DNA of 10,435 nucleotides from NCBI GenBank assembly GCA_016219795.1, contig JACRKK010000072.1, positions 1 to 10,435 on the forward strand, written 5' to 3'. The number at the start of each line of letters is the position of its first letter. Positions within the stretch are counted from its first letter, which is position 1. Shown here piece after piece: positions 1 through 7,071 of this stretch. The DNA comes from Candidatus Woesearchaeota archaeon (GTDB lineage: Archaea; Nanobdellota; Nanobdellia; Woesearchaeales; JACRKL01). A program made the position numbers and the translations under genes. A model generated the notes under the pieces. The model was not told where the DNA came from, did not search any database, and was given only the letters and a program-made list of their open reading frames with translations.

Positions 1-28
1 TGAAGTATTTTAGTCGTAATTTGCTATT

Positions 29-70
29 TAGCGAAACACACAAATGCCATTAAGTTAATGGGTTTCGCTA
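29..70. repeat. Long nested stem-loop, first of a pair
   Basis: A perfect 9-bp outer stem (TAGCGAAAC at 29-37 with GTTTCGCTA at 62-70) encloses a second perfect inverted repeat (CCATTAA at 47-53 with TTAATGG at 55-61). The 5' side carries an unpaired 9-base bulge. The element lies beyond the 3' end of nrdB and shares the 8-mer CCATTAAG with the next stem-loop. Function is unknown: it could be a folded 3' RNA, a site for a mobile element, or a protein-binding palindrome. Confidence 0.7.
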
Positions 71-75
71 TAACC

Positions 76-123
76 CTGCGCCTTCCATTAAGCCACTAGT
101 GAAAACACTAGTGGAATGCGCAG
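76..123. repeat. Long nested stem-loop, second of a pair
   Basis: A 6-bp outer stem (CTGCGC at 76-81 with GCGCAG at 118-123) encloses a perfect 9-bp hairpin (CCACTAGTG at 93-101, loop AAAA, CACTAGTGG at 106-114). As in the first stem-loop, the unpaired bulge is on the 5' side, and here it contains CCATTAAG (85-92). The repeated layout suggests one element type present twice in tandem. No coding sequence overlaps it within the window. Confidence 0.7.
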
Positions 124-124
124 A

Positions 125-144
125 TTCAAAGAAATAAAAAATAA
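125..144 (-). terminator. T-rich terminator after nrdB
   Basis: Directly after the nrdB TGA stop (145-147) the minus strand reads TTATTTTTTATTTCTTT. A U-rich run like this is enough for termination by archaeal RNA polymerase. It would end the nrdR-nrdA-nrdB transcript before or within the stem-loops at 76-123. Confidence 0.6.
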
Positions 145-1140
145 TCAATCCCACTTCAGATTCCCGGAGGTCTGATACTCTGTGACTCTGGTCTCAAAGA
201 AATTCTTCTCTTTGCTTAAGTCAACCGACTGCGCCATCCAGGGGAAGGGGTTCTCTGTGCCAAACATCTTGACTAAACCAATGCGTTCAAGGCGCCGGTC
301 AGCGATATATTCCACATACGAGGAAAACTGGTCTGCGTTGATGCCCAAAAGCCCTTGCGGGCATGCATCATAGGCATATTCCTTTTCAAGCTCAACACCT
401 TTTCTGATAAGTTCTACAATCTCGTCCTGGAATCTCTGAGTCCAGATGTCCTGATTCTCTGCCTTGATGGTGTTTATCAGGTCACAGCCAAACGCAAGGT
501 GCAGGCTTTCATCCCGCATGATGTATTCGAACTGTTCTCCAATGCCAATCATCTTGTTCTGCCTCTTTAAAGCAAGAATCATCGCAAAGCCGGCATAGAA
601 AAAAATACCTTCCATGATGACGTAAAAACCTACCAAATCCATCACAAATTTCTGGATATTTTCAATCCCTATGGTCTTGAATGTGGGGTCAAAGACAGAC
701 AGTGTCATGTTGACGACGTAGTCGTCTTTTTTCTTGATAGAGGGGACTTTATTGTACATAGTGTAAATCTCCTCAGGGTCAAGGCCGAGCGTGTCGCAGC
801 AGTAGATGAACGTATCGGTGTGGATTGCTTCCTCATACGCCTGTCGCAGCAGATACTGCCTGCATTCAGGGTTGGTGACGTGGTTGTAGATGGCAAGCAC
901 GATGTTGTTGGCGGTCAGTGATTCTGCTGTTGAGAAAAAACCGAGATTCCACATAATCAACCTTCGTTCTGTCTGGCTGAGATGCTTATCAGACTTCCAC
1001 TGCTCAACATCCTTCTGCATCCCTACTTCCTCAGGCGTCCAGTTATTGGCTACGCCAGATTTATAATGCTGTCGTGCCCACGGATATTTCATGGGCAGGA
1101 TCTTGTTGGGGTCTATTTTTGAATCGTTGATGACTGGCAT
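145..1140 (-). CDS. nrdB: Ribonucleotide reductase small (beta) subunit, class Ic-like
   Basis: This 331-residue protein is the R2 subunit that supplies the oxidising cofactor for ribonucleotide reduction by NrdA. The diiron-type fold is clear: ligands are Glu73, Glu104, His107, Glu177, Glu211 and His214, with the same spacing as E. coli D84, E115, H118, E204, E238 and H241. The position of the radical Tyr (E. coli Y122) is Phe111, in the stretch EAIHTDTF. The first ligand is Glu rather than Asp. Both are hallmarks of Chlamydia-type class Ic subunits, which use a Mn/Fe cofactor instead of a tyrosyl radical. The electron-transfer residues Trp34 (in WTPEEV), Asp210 and C-terminal Tyr322 are kept. 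The gene starts 12 bases after nrdA, and a good Shine-Dalgarno, AGGAGGT, overlaps the nrdA stop. The family call is certain; the metal content is inferred from residues. Confidence 0.97.
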   Translation of the reverse strand: MPVINDSKIDPNKILPMKYPWARQHYKSGVANNWTPEEVGMQKDVEQWKSDKHLSQTERRLIMWNLGFFSTAESLTANNIVLAIYNHVTNPECRQYLLRQAYEEAIHTDTFIYCCDTLGLDPEEIYTMYNKVPSIKKKDDYVVNMTLSVFDPTFKTIGIENIQKFVMDLVGFYVIMEGIFFYAGFAMILALKRQNKMIGIGEQFEYIMRDESLHLAFGCDLINTIKAENQDIWTQRFQDEIVELIRKGVELEKEYAYDACPQGLLGINADQFSSYVEYIADRRLERIGLVKMFGTENPFPWMAQSVDLSKEKNFFETRVTEYQTSGNLKWD

Positions 1141-1152
1141 TTTTTCTACCTC

Positions 1153-3939
1153 CTACTGACAAGACTCGCAGGTGGGATCGTTGATGGCGCATGCCTTTGG
1201 CGTTGCGGCAATGACCTGCGCAACCATCCCCTCACCTGTGGATGCCTGTGCAATATATTCACGTTTTTGGGTAAAACCATATTTATTGGCATCAAGTGTT
1301 GATTTCTCAATCTGGCTTGCAGCAAGCGATCGCAGGTAATAGGTCGTCTTAGTCCCTTTTTTCCAGGCAGCGATGTAAATGTCGCTGAGCAGGCTGCCGG
1401 AAACCCCCTTCATGAATACATTGAAGGATTGGCTCTGGTCCAACCATTTTGCCCGGACAGCGTTCATCTCTACAAGCCACAATGGGTCAATGTCAAACGC
1501 TTCTTTGTATTTGTCCTTGATATCCTGGGGAATTCCTGCAATCATCTGGACGTTGCCGTCATAATACTTAAGCTGTTCAAGCATCTCCTGATTCCAGAGC
1601 TTCCTTTTTTTAAGATCTTCCATAAGATAAGGATTAACTATGATAAATTCCCCGCTGATGTTGCTTTTGACATAGATGTTCTTGTAGATGGGCTCTATGC
1701 AGGGAAAGCATCCAGTGATATTGGAGATGGTTGCTGTGGGTGCAATGGCCATGGTGTTGGAATTGCGCATCCCATGTTTTTTGACATGTTCTTTGAGCTG
1801 CGTCCAGTCCATGTGCTCATTACGATTGACCTCAATTTTCATACCTCTTTCCTGCTCCAGAAGATCAAGGGTGTCTTTTGGGAAGATTCCTCTGTCCCAT
1901 TTCGAGCCTTTGTAGCTCTCGTATGTTCCGCGTTCCCTGGCAAGTTCTGATGATGCATAGATGGCGTGGTAAGAAAAGAATTCCATAGTACGGTCCATAA
2001 ATTCAAGCGCTGCAGGAGCGTCAAAGGGGATGTCCATCTTAAAAAGCGTATCCTGCAATCCCATAAGTCCCATACCCACAGGCCTGTGACGCATGTTGGA
2101 ATTCTGCGCTTCAGTGGTTGGGTAGAAATTAATGTCAATGACATTGTCCAGCATGCGCATCCCGGTCTTGATGGTCTTTGCAAGCAATTCTCCGTCGATC
2201 TTCCCACCGACAACATGCCGTCCCAGGTTAATGGAGCCGAGGTTGCACACTGCAGTTTCATCTTTGGACGTGTTGAGGGTTATCTCTGTGCAGAGGTTCG
2301 AGCTATGTACCACACCCACATGATCCTGCGGCGAGCGGATGTTGCAGGGATCTTTGAATGTCATCCATGGATGGCCGGTCTCAAAAAGCATAGACAGCAT
2401 TTTTTTCCAGAGCTTTCGCGCAGAAACGACTTTGTGCTTTTTGATCTTGCCCTGTTGCGCCATGGTCTCGTATTCTTCATAGCGCTTCTCAAATTTGCGG
2501 CCATACGAATCATGCAGTTCAGGCACTTCTTCCGGTGAGAACAGAGTCCAGTTCTCGTCGTTGATGATGCGTTTCATGAATGTATCAGGAATCCAATTTG
2601 CTGTGTTCATGTCGTGAGTCCTTCTCCGCTCATCCCCTGTGTTCTTCCGCAGGTCAAGGAAATCTTCGATGTCCAGGTGCCATGTCTCCAGATACGCACA
2701 GGTTGCGCCTCTGCGCTTGCCGCTTCTATTGATAGCCACGGAAACATCATTGGCAATCTTGAGGAATGGAACGACCCCCTGGCTTTCTACATTCGTGCTC
2801 TTTATCCATGAGCCTGTGGATCTGATATAACTCCAGTCGTTGCCGACCCCGCCAGACCACTTGTTGAGTTGGGCATTGTCGCCCAGACACTTGAAGATAT
2901 GGTGGAGATCATCATGAATTGTTGTCAGATAACAGGATGACAGTTGCGGATGGGCAAGGCCTGAGTGGAATAGGGTGGGTGTAGAAGACATGAAAAGAAA
3001 TTGGGAGAGTACCGTATAGAATTCCACAGCTTTTGCCTCCTTATCTTTTTCCTCAAGCGCAAGGCCCATAGCCACCCTCATCCAAAAACTCTGCGGCAAT
3101 TCAATGCGGTCACCTTCCCATACAAGGAAATACCGCTCGTAGAGTGTCTGTAGGCCCATATACTGAAGGATCTTGTCCCTGCTAAAGGCCAGTTCCTTTG
3201 CCAAATTTTCCAGATTGAAATCAAGCATGCGCTTGTCCAGAAGGCCAACATCTACTCCCCTTCTTATGTTGCGTATGAATGTGCTTCGGTAGCTTTCTTC
3301 TCTATTTTTTTCGGAAGTGGAGACGCCTATGACTTCCTTGTAGAGCTTCTGCAAGAACAACCTGCCCGCTACATAGCTGTAGGCAGGATCCTTCTCCATA
3401 AATGCCACGGTGGCCATAATGATTGCCTTCTCAACTTCACTTGAGGTCACGCCATCGTAGATGTTGCGCGCCACTTCTTTTGCGATAAGATCAAATGAGA
3501 TGTCATTTTCGTACTCTTCGCTTGCGCGCTTGACACATTCCTTCACTTTTCTCATGTCAAAAAGTACAATCCTTCCGTCTCTCTTTTTGACTGTCAACTT
3601 GCCCACGCTTGCCTTCTCCAGCGTGCGTTGTTTCTCTTCTTCCCTGGCTTTCTGTCGTTGTGCCCTATAGAGGATGTACTCCTTTGCTATCTCATAGAGG
3701 CCACTCTTTACCAGGTGTTTCTCAACAACATCCTGGATATTCTCTACATTGGGGTAAAAATCAAGAAAGCGTTCCTGGATTTCTAGAATGACATCGTCGC
3801 TGACGCGATCGACAACCTCAGACGGAAGCTCCTGCTTTGTCGCTCTTACTGCTTTGATTATTGCGTTCTGAATTTTGCCTTTGTCAAAGTCTACGACTTC
3901 TCCTGTCCTCTTGATGACACGCATTGTTCCATCAGCCAT
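1153..3939 (-). CDS. nrdA: Ribonucleotide reductase large (alpha) subunit with two ATP-cones
   Basis: This 928-residue catalytic subunit reduces ribonucleoside diphosphates to deoxyribonucleotides in the cytoplasm. Two ATP-cone domains come first (about residues 6-98 and 114-205), each opening with a K-[RK]-x-G-x-[VI]-x-[DL]-F-D pattern; these are the allosteric on/off sites that sense ATP and dATP. The catalytic barrel follows. Cys336 matches E. coli C225; Asn548, Cys550 and Glu552 in NLCTE match N437, C439 and E441; Cys565 matches C462. Tyr867-Tyr868 are the radical-relay pair, and a CESCQ tail (Cys924, Cys927) is the shuttle pair reduced by thioredoxin or glutaredoxin. It is longer than E. 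coli NrdA (761 residues), largely because of the extra ATP-cone. The start codon overlaps the nrdR 3' end by 8 bases, with GGAGG upstream. I see no intein or frameshift. Confidence 0.98.
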   Translation of the reverse strand: MADGTMRVIKRTGEVVDFDKGKIQNAIIKAVRATKQELPSEVVDRVSDDVILEIQERFLDFYPNVENIQDVVEKHLVKSGLYEIAKEYILYRAQRQKAREEEKQRTLEKASVGKLTVKKRDGRIVLFDMRKVKECVKRASEEYENDISFDLIAKEVARNIYDGVTSSEVEKAIIMATVAFMEKDPAYSYVAGRLFLQKLYKEVIGVSTSEKNREESYRSTFIRNIRRGVDVGLLDKRMLDFNLENLAKELAFSRDKILQYMGLQTLYERYFLVWEGDRIELPQSFWMRVAMGLALEEKDKEAKAVEFYTVLSQFLFMSSTPTLFHSGLAHPQLSSCYLTTIHDDLHHIFKCLGDNAQLNKWSGGVGNDWSYIRSTGSWIKSTNVESQGVVPFLKIANDVSVAINRSGKRRGATCAYLETWHLDIEDFLDLRKNTGDERRRTHDMNTANWIPDTFMKRIINDENWTLFSPEEVPELHDSYGRKFEKRYEEYETMAQQGKIKKHKVVSARKLWKKMLSMLFETGHPWMTFKDPCNIRSPQDHVGVVHSSNLCTEITLNTSKDETAVCNLGSINLGRHVVGGKIDGELLAKTIKTGMRMLDNVIDINFYPTTEAQNSNMRHRPVGMGLMGLQDTLFKMDIPFDAPAALEFMDRTMEFFSYHAIYASSELARERGTYESYKGSKWDRGIFPKDTLDLLEQERGMKIEVNRNEHMDWTQLKEHVKKHGMRNSNTMAIAPTATISNITGCFPCIEPIYKNIYVKSNISGEFIIVNPYLMEDLKKRKLWNQEMLEQLKYYDGNVQMIAGIPQDIKDKYKEAFDIDPLWLVEMNAVRAKWLDQSQSFNVFMKGVSGSLLSDIYIAAWKKGTKTTYYLRSLAASQIEKSTLDANKYGFTQKREYIAQASTGEGMVAQVIAATPKACAINDPTCESCQ

Positions 3940-4405
3940 GATGCTCTCCTCCTCTTTTGCTTAGCAGATTTTTTAGTTCTTTTTCAAATGATTTTAAGTC
4001 AGTGAATTCCCGATAGACTGACGCGAAGCGGATATAGGCAATTTTGTCCATGTCCCTTAGTTTGTTCATGACAATCTCCCCTATCTCTGCGCTACTGATT
4101 TCCGTTGTCTCTTTGGTCCGGAGTTCTGACTCAATCTCGTCAACAACCCGATTGATCTGATCTGCGCTGATGGGCCGCTTTTCGCACGCCCTGACAATAC
4201 CGTGCTTGATTTTGTTTCTGTCAAACTGCTGGCGTGAGCCGTCTTTTTTGATGACCAGAAGTTCTACGGATTCTATGCGTTCGTAGGTGGTAAAACGCTT
4301 TTCACACGCTAAACACTCGCGGCGCCTGCGCGTTGCGATTTCATCAGATGTTCCTCTTTTGTCGACAACTTTGTTTTCCGGACTTCCGCAGTAGGGGCAT
4401 TTCAT
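3932..4405 (-). CDS. nrdR: Transcriptional repressor NrdR
   Basis: NrdR represses ribonucleotide reductase genes when its ATP-cone holds dATP together with ATP. The protein has 157 residues from the ATG, close to the usual 150-160. A four-Cys zinc ribbon at the N-terminus (Cys3, Cys6, Cys31, Cys34, with RRRRECLAC between) binds DNA, and an ATP-cone follows (about 48-138), beginning VIKKDGSRQQFDRNKI. A GTG at 4414 would add three residues, but the family standard MKCPYC begins at the ATG, so I chose 4405. It is the first gene of the operon and overlaps nrdA by 8 bases. NrdR is chiefly bacterial and patchy in archaea, so gene transfer together with the reductase is likely (inference). Two matching palindromes upstream support autoregulation. 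Confidence 0.96.
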   Translation of the reverse strand: MKCPYCGSPENKVVDKRGTSDEIATRRRRECLACEKRFTTYERIESVELLVIKKDGSRQQFDRNKIKHGIVRACEKRPISADQINRVVDEIESELRTKETTEISSAEIGEIVMNKLRDMDKIAYIRFASVYREFTDLKSFEKELKNLLSKRGGEHHG

Positions 4406-4445
4406 AGTTCTCACTACTTTTGTTTATCTTTTTTGAGGGATTTTT

Positions 4446-4458
4446 GGATTGAGAATCC
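4446..4458 (-). other. Small hairpin in the nrdR leader
   Basis: A perfect 5-bp inverted repeat (GGATT, GAG spacer, AATCC) falls at the predicted 5' end of the nrdR mRNA, which is expected to start near 4460 if the TATA call is right. It may protect the RNA end or be chance; the stem is short. Confidence 0.3.
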
Positions 4459-4477
4459 TTGGATTTTGTAAGTGTAA

Positions 4478-4493
4478 CTCCTATATATAGTTT
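4478..4493 (-). promoter_or_regulatory. NrdR box 1 overlapping the nrdR TATA box
   Basis: The core CTATATATAG (4481-4490) is a perfect palindrome and matches the core of the bacterial NrdR-box consensus (acaCWATATATWGtgt) at all ten positions; the flanks match less well. On the minus strand it is preceded by CGAAAA, a good archaeal BRE, so the same bases probably serve as the TATA box with a start near 4460, about 55 bases ahead of nrdR. Repressor binding here would exclude TBP directly. Confidence 0.65.
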
Positions 4494-4501
4494 TCGTTAA
4501 A

Positions 4502-4517
4502 ACACAATATGTTGTGG
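4502..4517 (-). promoter_or_regulatory. NrdR box 2
   Basis: ACACAATATGTTGTGG matches 14 of 16 positions of the NrdR-box consensus and is a near-perfect palindrome. Its centre lies 24 bp upstream of the centre of box 1. Paired boxes are the rule for bacterial NrdR targets, although from memory the usual centre spacing is nearer 31 bp, so this geometry is tighter. Confidence 0.65.
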
Positions 4518-4621
4518 TTATAGTTTATAGATACCCCTACACATTGATTTTTGTAGAGTGGTGAAAATACAGACTTAGTGATTAAGGAACGGGTCATTAC
4601 TCATTGCAATAATGTGGATTC

Positions 4622-5956
4622 CTAATCCTTAAACATAATTATGGTGCCTTTAGGAATTTTTTTTGAATCAATGTCGTCTCCCGAAGTAATCTTCCCATCA
4701 GGCAGCCTGTAAAATGTGGTAGGATGGTTCCATCGTGTTCCGGTAATGCTAAAGGCTGACCGGTTTGCACTGACTTTTCCGCCATACACATAGCCCACTA
4801 ACAGTTTTGTACCAGCAGAAAGCGCATCTAATTGCTGTTCACTAAGCTGGTCTCCTTCTCGTATCTTCCCATCAGAAAAGAAATAAATGGCTGTTGCCCT
4901 GTTATATAGTTCTCCTGCAATTTCTTGTGCTGTGCTTCCATCTTTGCCTATTTCATGGAAGCCTTCAAATTCTTCAGGGGATTGGTATTCTCCTCTACTT
5001 ACCCTTGTTCCGGACGGTATTAATCTCCAATCCTTTATTTCATTTCCGCGTAGCATCCGTCCATCTGGAAGTGTATAGACAGTGCTTTGTTTGTCATACT
5101 GCTCTTGTGCGATGTCCCAGGGAGTTCTTCCTGTAGTAAGGATATTAGATTCTGGTCTGGTGTATGTCTTTATGGCTTCTTCCCGTTCAACCGGTGTCTT
5201 GCCGAAGAGCACTTTTGCCAGATAAGCATCTGCCGTTACAAGGCGTCCTGTTTTGGTGTCAGGATCATAGGATGGACAGTTATGCAGGCCAATCCTTGCT
5301 CTTATATCAGGATCCGCAAATAGCATCCCGCATCGCTTTCTTCCTCTGTGCTTTCGTGAATGCCATTTATTGGGGTTGCCGTAGGCAACCATGGAATGGG
5401 TAAGGATGTGGTCATCTTTGATGTTGTATCTATTTTTGAGTGTGTCAAGTAGATATTTAAGGGATGTAGACTGGGACCCTGTAATATTCCCAGTGTAAGT
5501 ACCCACAACTTCAATGCCTATGGACCGGTTGTCAATATTTGTGCGGCCGTTCCACATGCTTCTCCCTGCATGGTTGGCATATTTATGCGGCTCGATAATC
5601 CTATAGATGGATCCATCCTTGTCTACCATATAGTGCGCAAACCCACCTGCCCGAAGCCGATTTAGAGAACCGTCTGCTGGCCCTTCTGTGGTATGGAGAA
5701 TGATGTAATCAGTATGGCTGCGGATGGGTCTTCTGTTGTTCTTGGGGCTGTAGGAGTCTATGAAGTGTGGTGTGTTTTGAGCACGGGATGGACGGTTACT
5801 GCGCTTCTTTTTTGCCTCTGCCTCTTCGGGAAGCAGTGCTGAACCTACCAGTGCAGCAGCGGTCCCCAGAACGAAAGATCTTCTACTTGTCGTTCCTGGT
5901 TGTTCAAGAGCATCTGCTGTTCTTTCCAAAAGCCGTATGATATCTTCAAGCCACAT
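4622..5956 (-). CDS. Tat-exported N-acetylmuramoyl-L-alanine amidase-like protein with C-terminal repeats
   Basis: The 444-residue protein begins with a long basic leader and a twin-arginine signal (SRRSFVLG at 24-31, hydrophobic to about 42, likely cleavage after AEA near 48), so it should cross the membrane folded. Residues about 63-225 form an Amidase_2/PGRP-type domain: His88 in ILHTTEG and His187 in LTHSMVAY are the expected zinc ligands, Cys209 (in RKRCG) probably the third, and Glu149 in IGIEV lies on the usual active-site strand. The family cuts the muramic acid-L-alanine bond of peptidoglycan. From about 277 to the end are three copies of an approximately 45-residue repeat centred on Y-x-L-P-D-G-[KR]. 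Archaea lack peptidoglycan, so the substrate may be a neighbouring bacterium's wall; this is inference. There is no clear Shine-Dalgarno, and the transcript looks leaderless. Confidence 0.9.
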   Translation of the reverse strand: MWLEDIIRLLERTADALEQPGTTSRRSFVLGTAAALVGSALLPEEAEAKKKRSNRPSRAQNTPHFIDSYSPKNNRRPIRSHTDYIILHTTEGPADGSLNRLRAGGFAHYMVDKDGSIYRIIEPHKYANHAGRSMWNGRTNIDNRSIGIEVVGTYTGNITGSQSTSLKYLLDTLKNRYNIKDDHILTHSMVAYGNPNKWHSRKHRGRKRCGMLFADPDIRARIGLHNCPSYDPDTKTGRLVTADAYLAKVLFGKTPVEREEAIKTYTRPESNILTTGRTPWDIAQEQYDKQSTVYTLPDGRMLRGNEIKDWRLIPSGTRVSRGEYQSPEEFEGFHEIGKDGSTAQEIAGELYNRATAIYFFSDGKIREGDQLSEQQLDALSAGTKLLVGYVYGGKVSANRSAFSITGTRWNHPTTFYRLPDGKITSGDDIDSKKIPKGTIIMFKD

Positions 5957-5979
5957 TCTTTTCTGGAAGAAAAGAGCCC

Positions 5980-5987
5980 TTTTTAAA
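5980..5987 (-). promoter_or_regulatory. TATA box of the amidase gene
   Basis: On the minus strand TTTAAAAA, preceded by the BRE-like GAAACA, is centred about 27 bases ahead of the ATG at 5956. That is the normal TATA-to-start distance, so the mRNA probably begins at or next to the start codon. The lack of a Shine-Dalgarno fits this. Confidence 0.5.
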
Positions 5988-6027
5988 TGTTTCTATTTTA
6001 ATTACTCATTAGTACTAAACTTAATTC

Positions 6028-6819
6028 TTAACAGACTTCATGGGCCTCGACAAAATCCAGAAGCTGTATTGTCTCGTTGTCGTACTGCTTTGCCAGAAGG
6101 CGAGGGATGACCTGTTCAATGGAGGATAGCAGTTGTTCATAATTACTATAAAATTGGGGATATTTCTCGTACTGCTTTTGCACATTTTTTTTCCAGGAAT
6201 CATGATATTTCTGGACCATTGTTGCCTGGGTATTTGCAAGCTCAAAATCACCATGTTTAATATACAGTTTTATATGCACCAGTTCATGAGGGATGCAGAT
6301 GTCTTTATTTCCTGTGGTAATATAATCTTTAAGGAAGGAAAGTGCGTGTCCAACATGCTTGCTTTCATTATGCTCTGCAAGCCATATTGTTTCTTGGACA
6401 AGACCATGGGCGTAGGGGTCTTCTTCTGTGAGTTCTGATAACTGGCCAAAGTCGCGGGAAGATGCTGTATCGTAGATGATGGTAGTGTACGGCAACGACG
6501 AGAGCCGCTCTATTTCCTGCAGGATTTCCTGGTTTCCAACTGTAGATGTATCGCTGAAGAAAAGGACAACAGCAATGCCTAAAAGCAAGACGCAGAAGCC
6601 TATGATAATACCAAGGCTGGTCTTCTTTACTTTACCACGGAAAATAGTGAGGGTGAGCATTATACCTATTATTGCTACAGCTGTAAGGAGCAGGGCAAAC
6701 AAATGCTCAACGACCATAAAACTTTGAAGTTCTTCTGATTCACCCATGCTATGACCATAAACGCTGTTTATACTCAGCAGAAGTGCTGTCAGCAGCAATA
6801 AAATCCGTTGTTGTTTCAT
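6028..6819 (-). CDS. Unrecognised membrane protein with extracytoplasmic helical domain
   Basis: I do not recognise this 263-residue protein. It has an N-terminal signal peptide or anchor (about 5-22), two further membrane spans (about 36-60 and 67-88) separated by a short basic loop (RGKVKK), then a hydrophilic, largely helical domain (about 95-258) rich in His, Glu and Tyr, ending in Cys. By the positive-inside rule the loop RGKVKK is cytoplasmic and the C-terminal domain faces out. Residues 178-182 read HELVH, matching the HExxH zinc-protease pattern. However, the following KLYIKHGDFELANTQATM looks more like a TPR-type helix pair, so protease activity is doubtful. The gene has its own promoter and a weak Shine-Dalgarno (AAGGT), and ends 71 bases before the amidase gene, which suggests a shared envelope theme but no proven link. 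Confidence 0.85.
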   Translation of the reverse strand: MKQQRILLLLTALLLSINSVYGHSMGESEELQSFMVVEHLFALLLTAVAIIGIMLTLTIFRGKVKKTSLGIIIGFCVLLLGIAVVLFFSDTSTVGNQEILQEIERLSSLPYTTIIYDTASSRDFGQLSELTEEDPYAHGLVQETIWLAEHNESKHVGHALSFLKDYITTGNKDICIPHELVHIKLYIKHGDFELANTQATMVQKYHDSWKKNVQKQYEKYPQFYSNYEQLLSSIEQVIPRLLAKQYDNETIQLLDFVEAHEVC

Positions 6820-6870
6820 CGTTTTTACCTTGTTTTATTGTTTAAGATTTACAACTAAAGTAAAGGTAAA

Positions 6871-6880
6871 GTTATATAAA
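6871..6880 (-). promoter_or_regulatory. TATA box of the membrane protein gene
   Basis: The minus strand reads TTTATATAAC, preceded by CATAACA. This predicts a start near 6850 and a leader of about 30 bases carrying the AAGGT Shine-Dalgarno 7 bases ahead of the ATG at 6819. Confidence 0.55.
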
Positions 6881-6901
6881 TGTTATGGATTTGAGAGGGT
6901 T

Positions 6902-6912
6902 AAATTTTTATA
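6902..6912 (+). promoter_or_regulatory. Promoter of the structured RNA / tRNA-Leu unit
   Basis: AAATTTTTATAG is an archaeal TATA box and shares TTTTTATAGC with the aIF5B promoter at 7179. It predicts transcription from about 6932, roughly 140 bases before the tRNA. It lies about 25 bases from the opposing promoter of the membrane protein gene, so the two form a divergent pair. Confidence 0.5.
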
Positions 6913-6934
6913 GCCCGACGGATTTTTCTCCGGA

Positions 6935-7071
6935 CAAGAGTGTTTATAGAAGCACATCTGCGGGCAAAGCAAGCGAAGCTTGCAGGCCCGCAACTGCATC
7001 ATCAGAAGTATAGTGGGACTTTGCGTACGCAAATGTCCCACCAGCACGCACTATCAAATGCTGCTGCATTT
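6935..7071 (+). ncRNA. Candidate structured RNA of three stacked hairpins
   Basis: This non-coding stretch holds three strong hairpins in a row. Hairpin 1: TGCGGGC (6959-6965) pairs with GCCCGCA (6986-6992), with an inner GCAAGC/GCTTGC stem and GAA loop (6969-6983). Hairpin 2: GTGGGAC (7013-7019) pairs with GTCCCAC (7035-7041), with inner TTTGCG/CGCAAA. Hairpin 3: AAATGC (7056-7061) pairs with GCATTT (7066-7071). ATAGTG at 7010 could instead pair with CACTAT at 7049. It ends exactly where tRNA-Leu begins and follows a promoter in the same direction. It could be a small RNA released by tRNA 5' processing, or palindromic repeats. I recognise no known family; it is too short for RNase P or SRP RNA. 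Confidence 0.4.

Noticed and set aside
29..123. CRISPR array or integron attC sites
   Set aside because: There are only two elements with different stem sequences and no regular spacers, and I see no convincing GTTRRRY/RYYYAAC pair.
1429..1950. 173-codon open frame antisense to nrdA
   Set aside because: It lies wholly inside the well-supported nrdA gene on the opposite strand and shows no recognisable family or start signal.
4406..4414. GTG start adding three residues to NrdR
   Set aside because: The family begins at the MKCPYC Met encoded at 4405.
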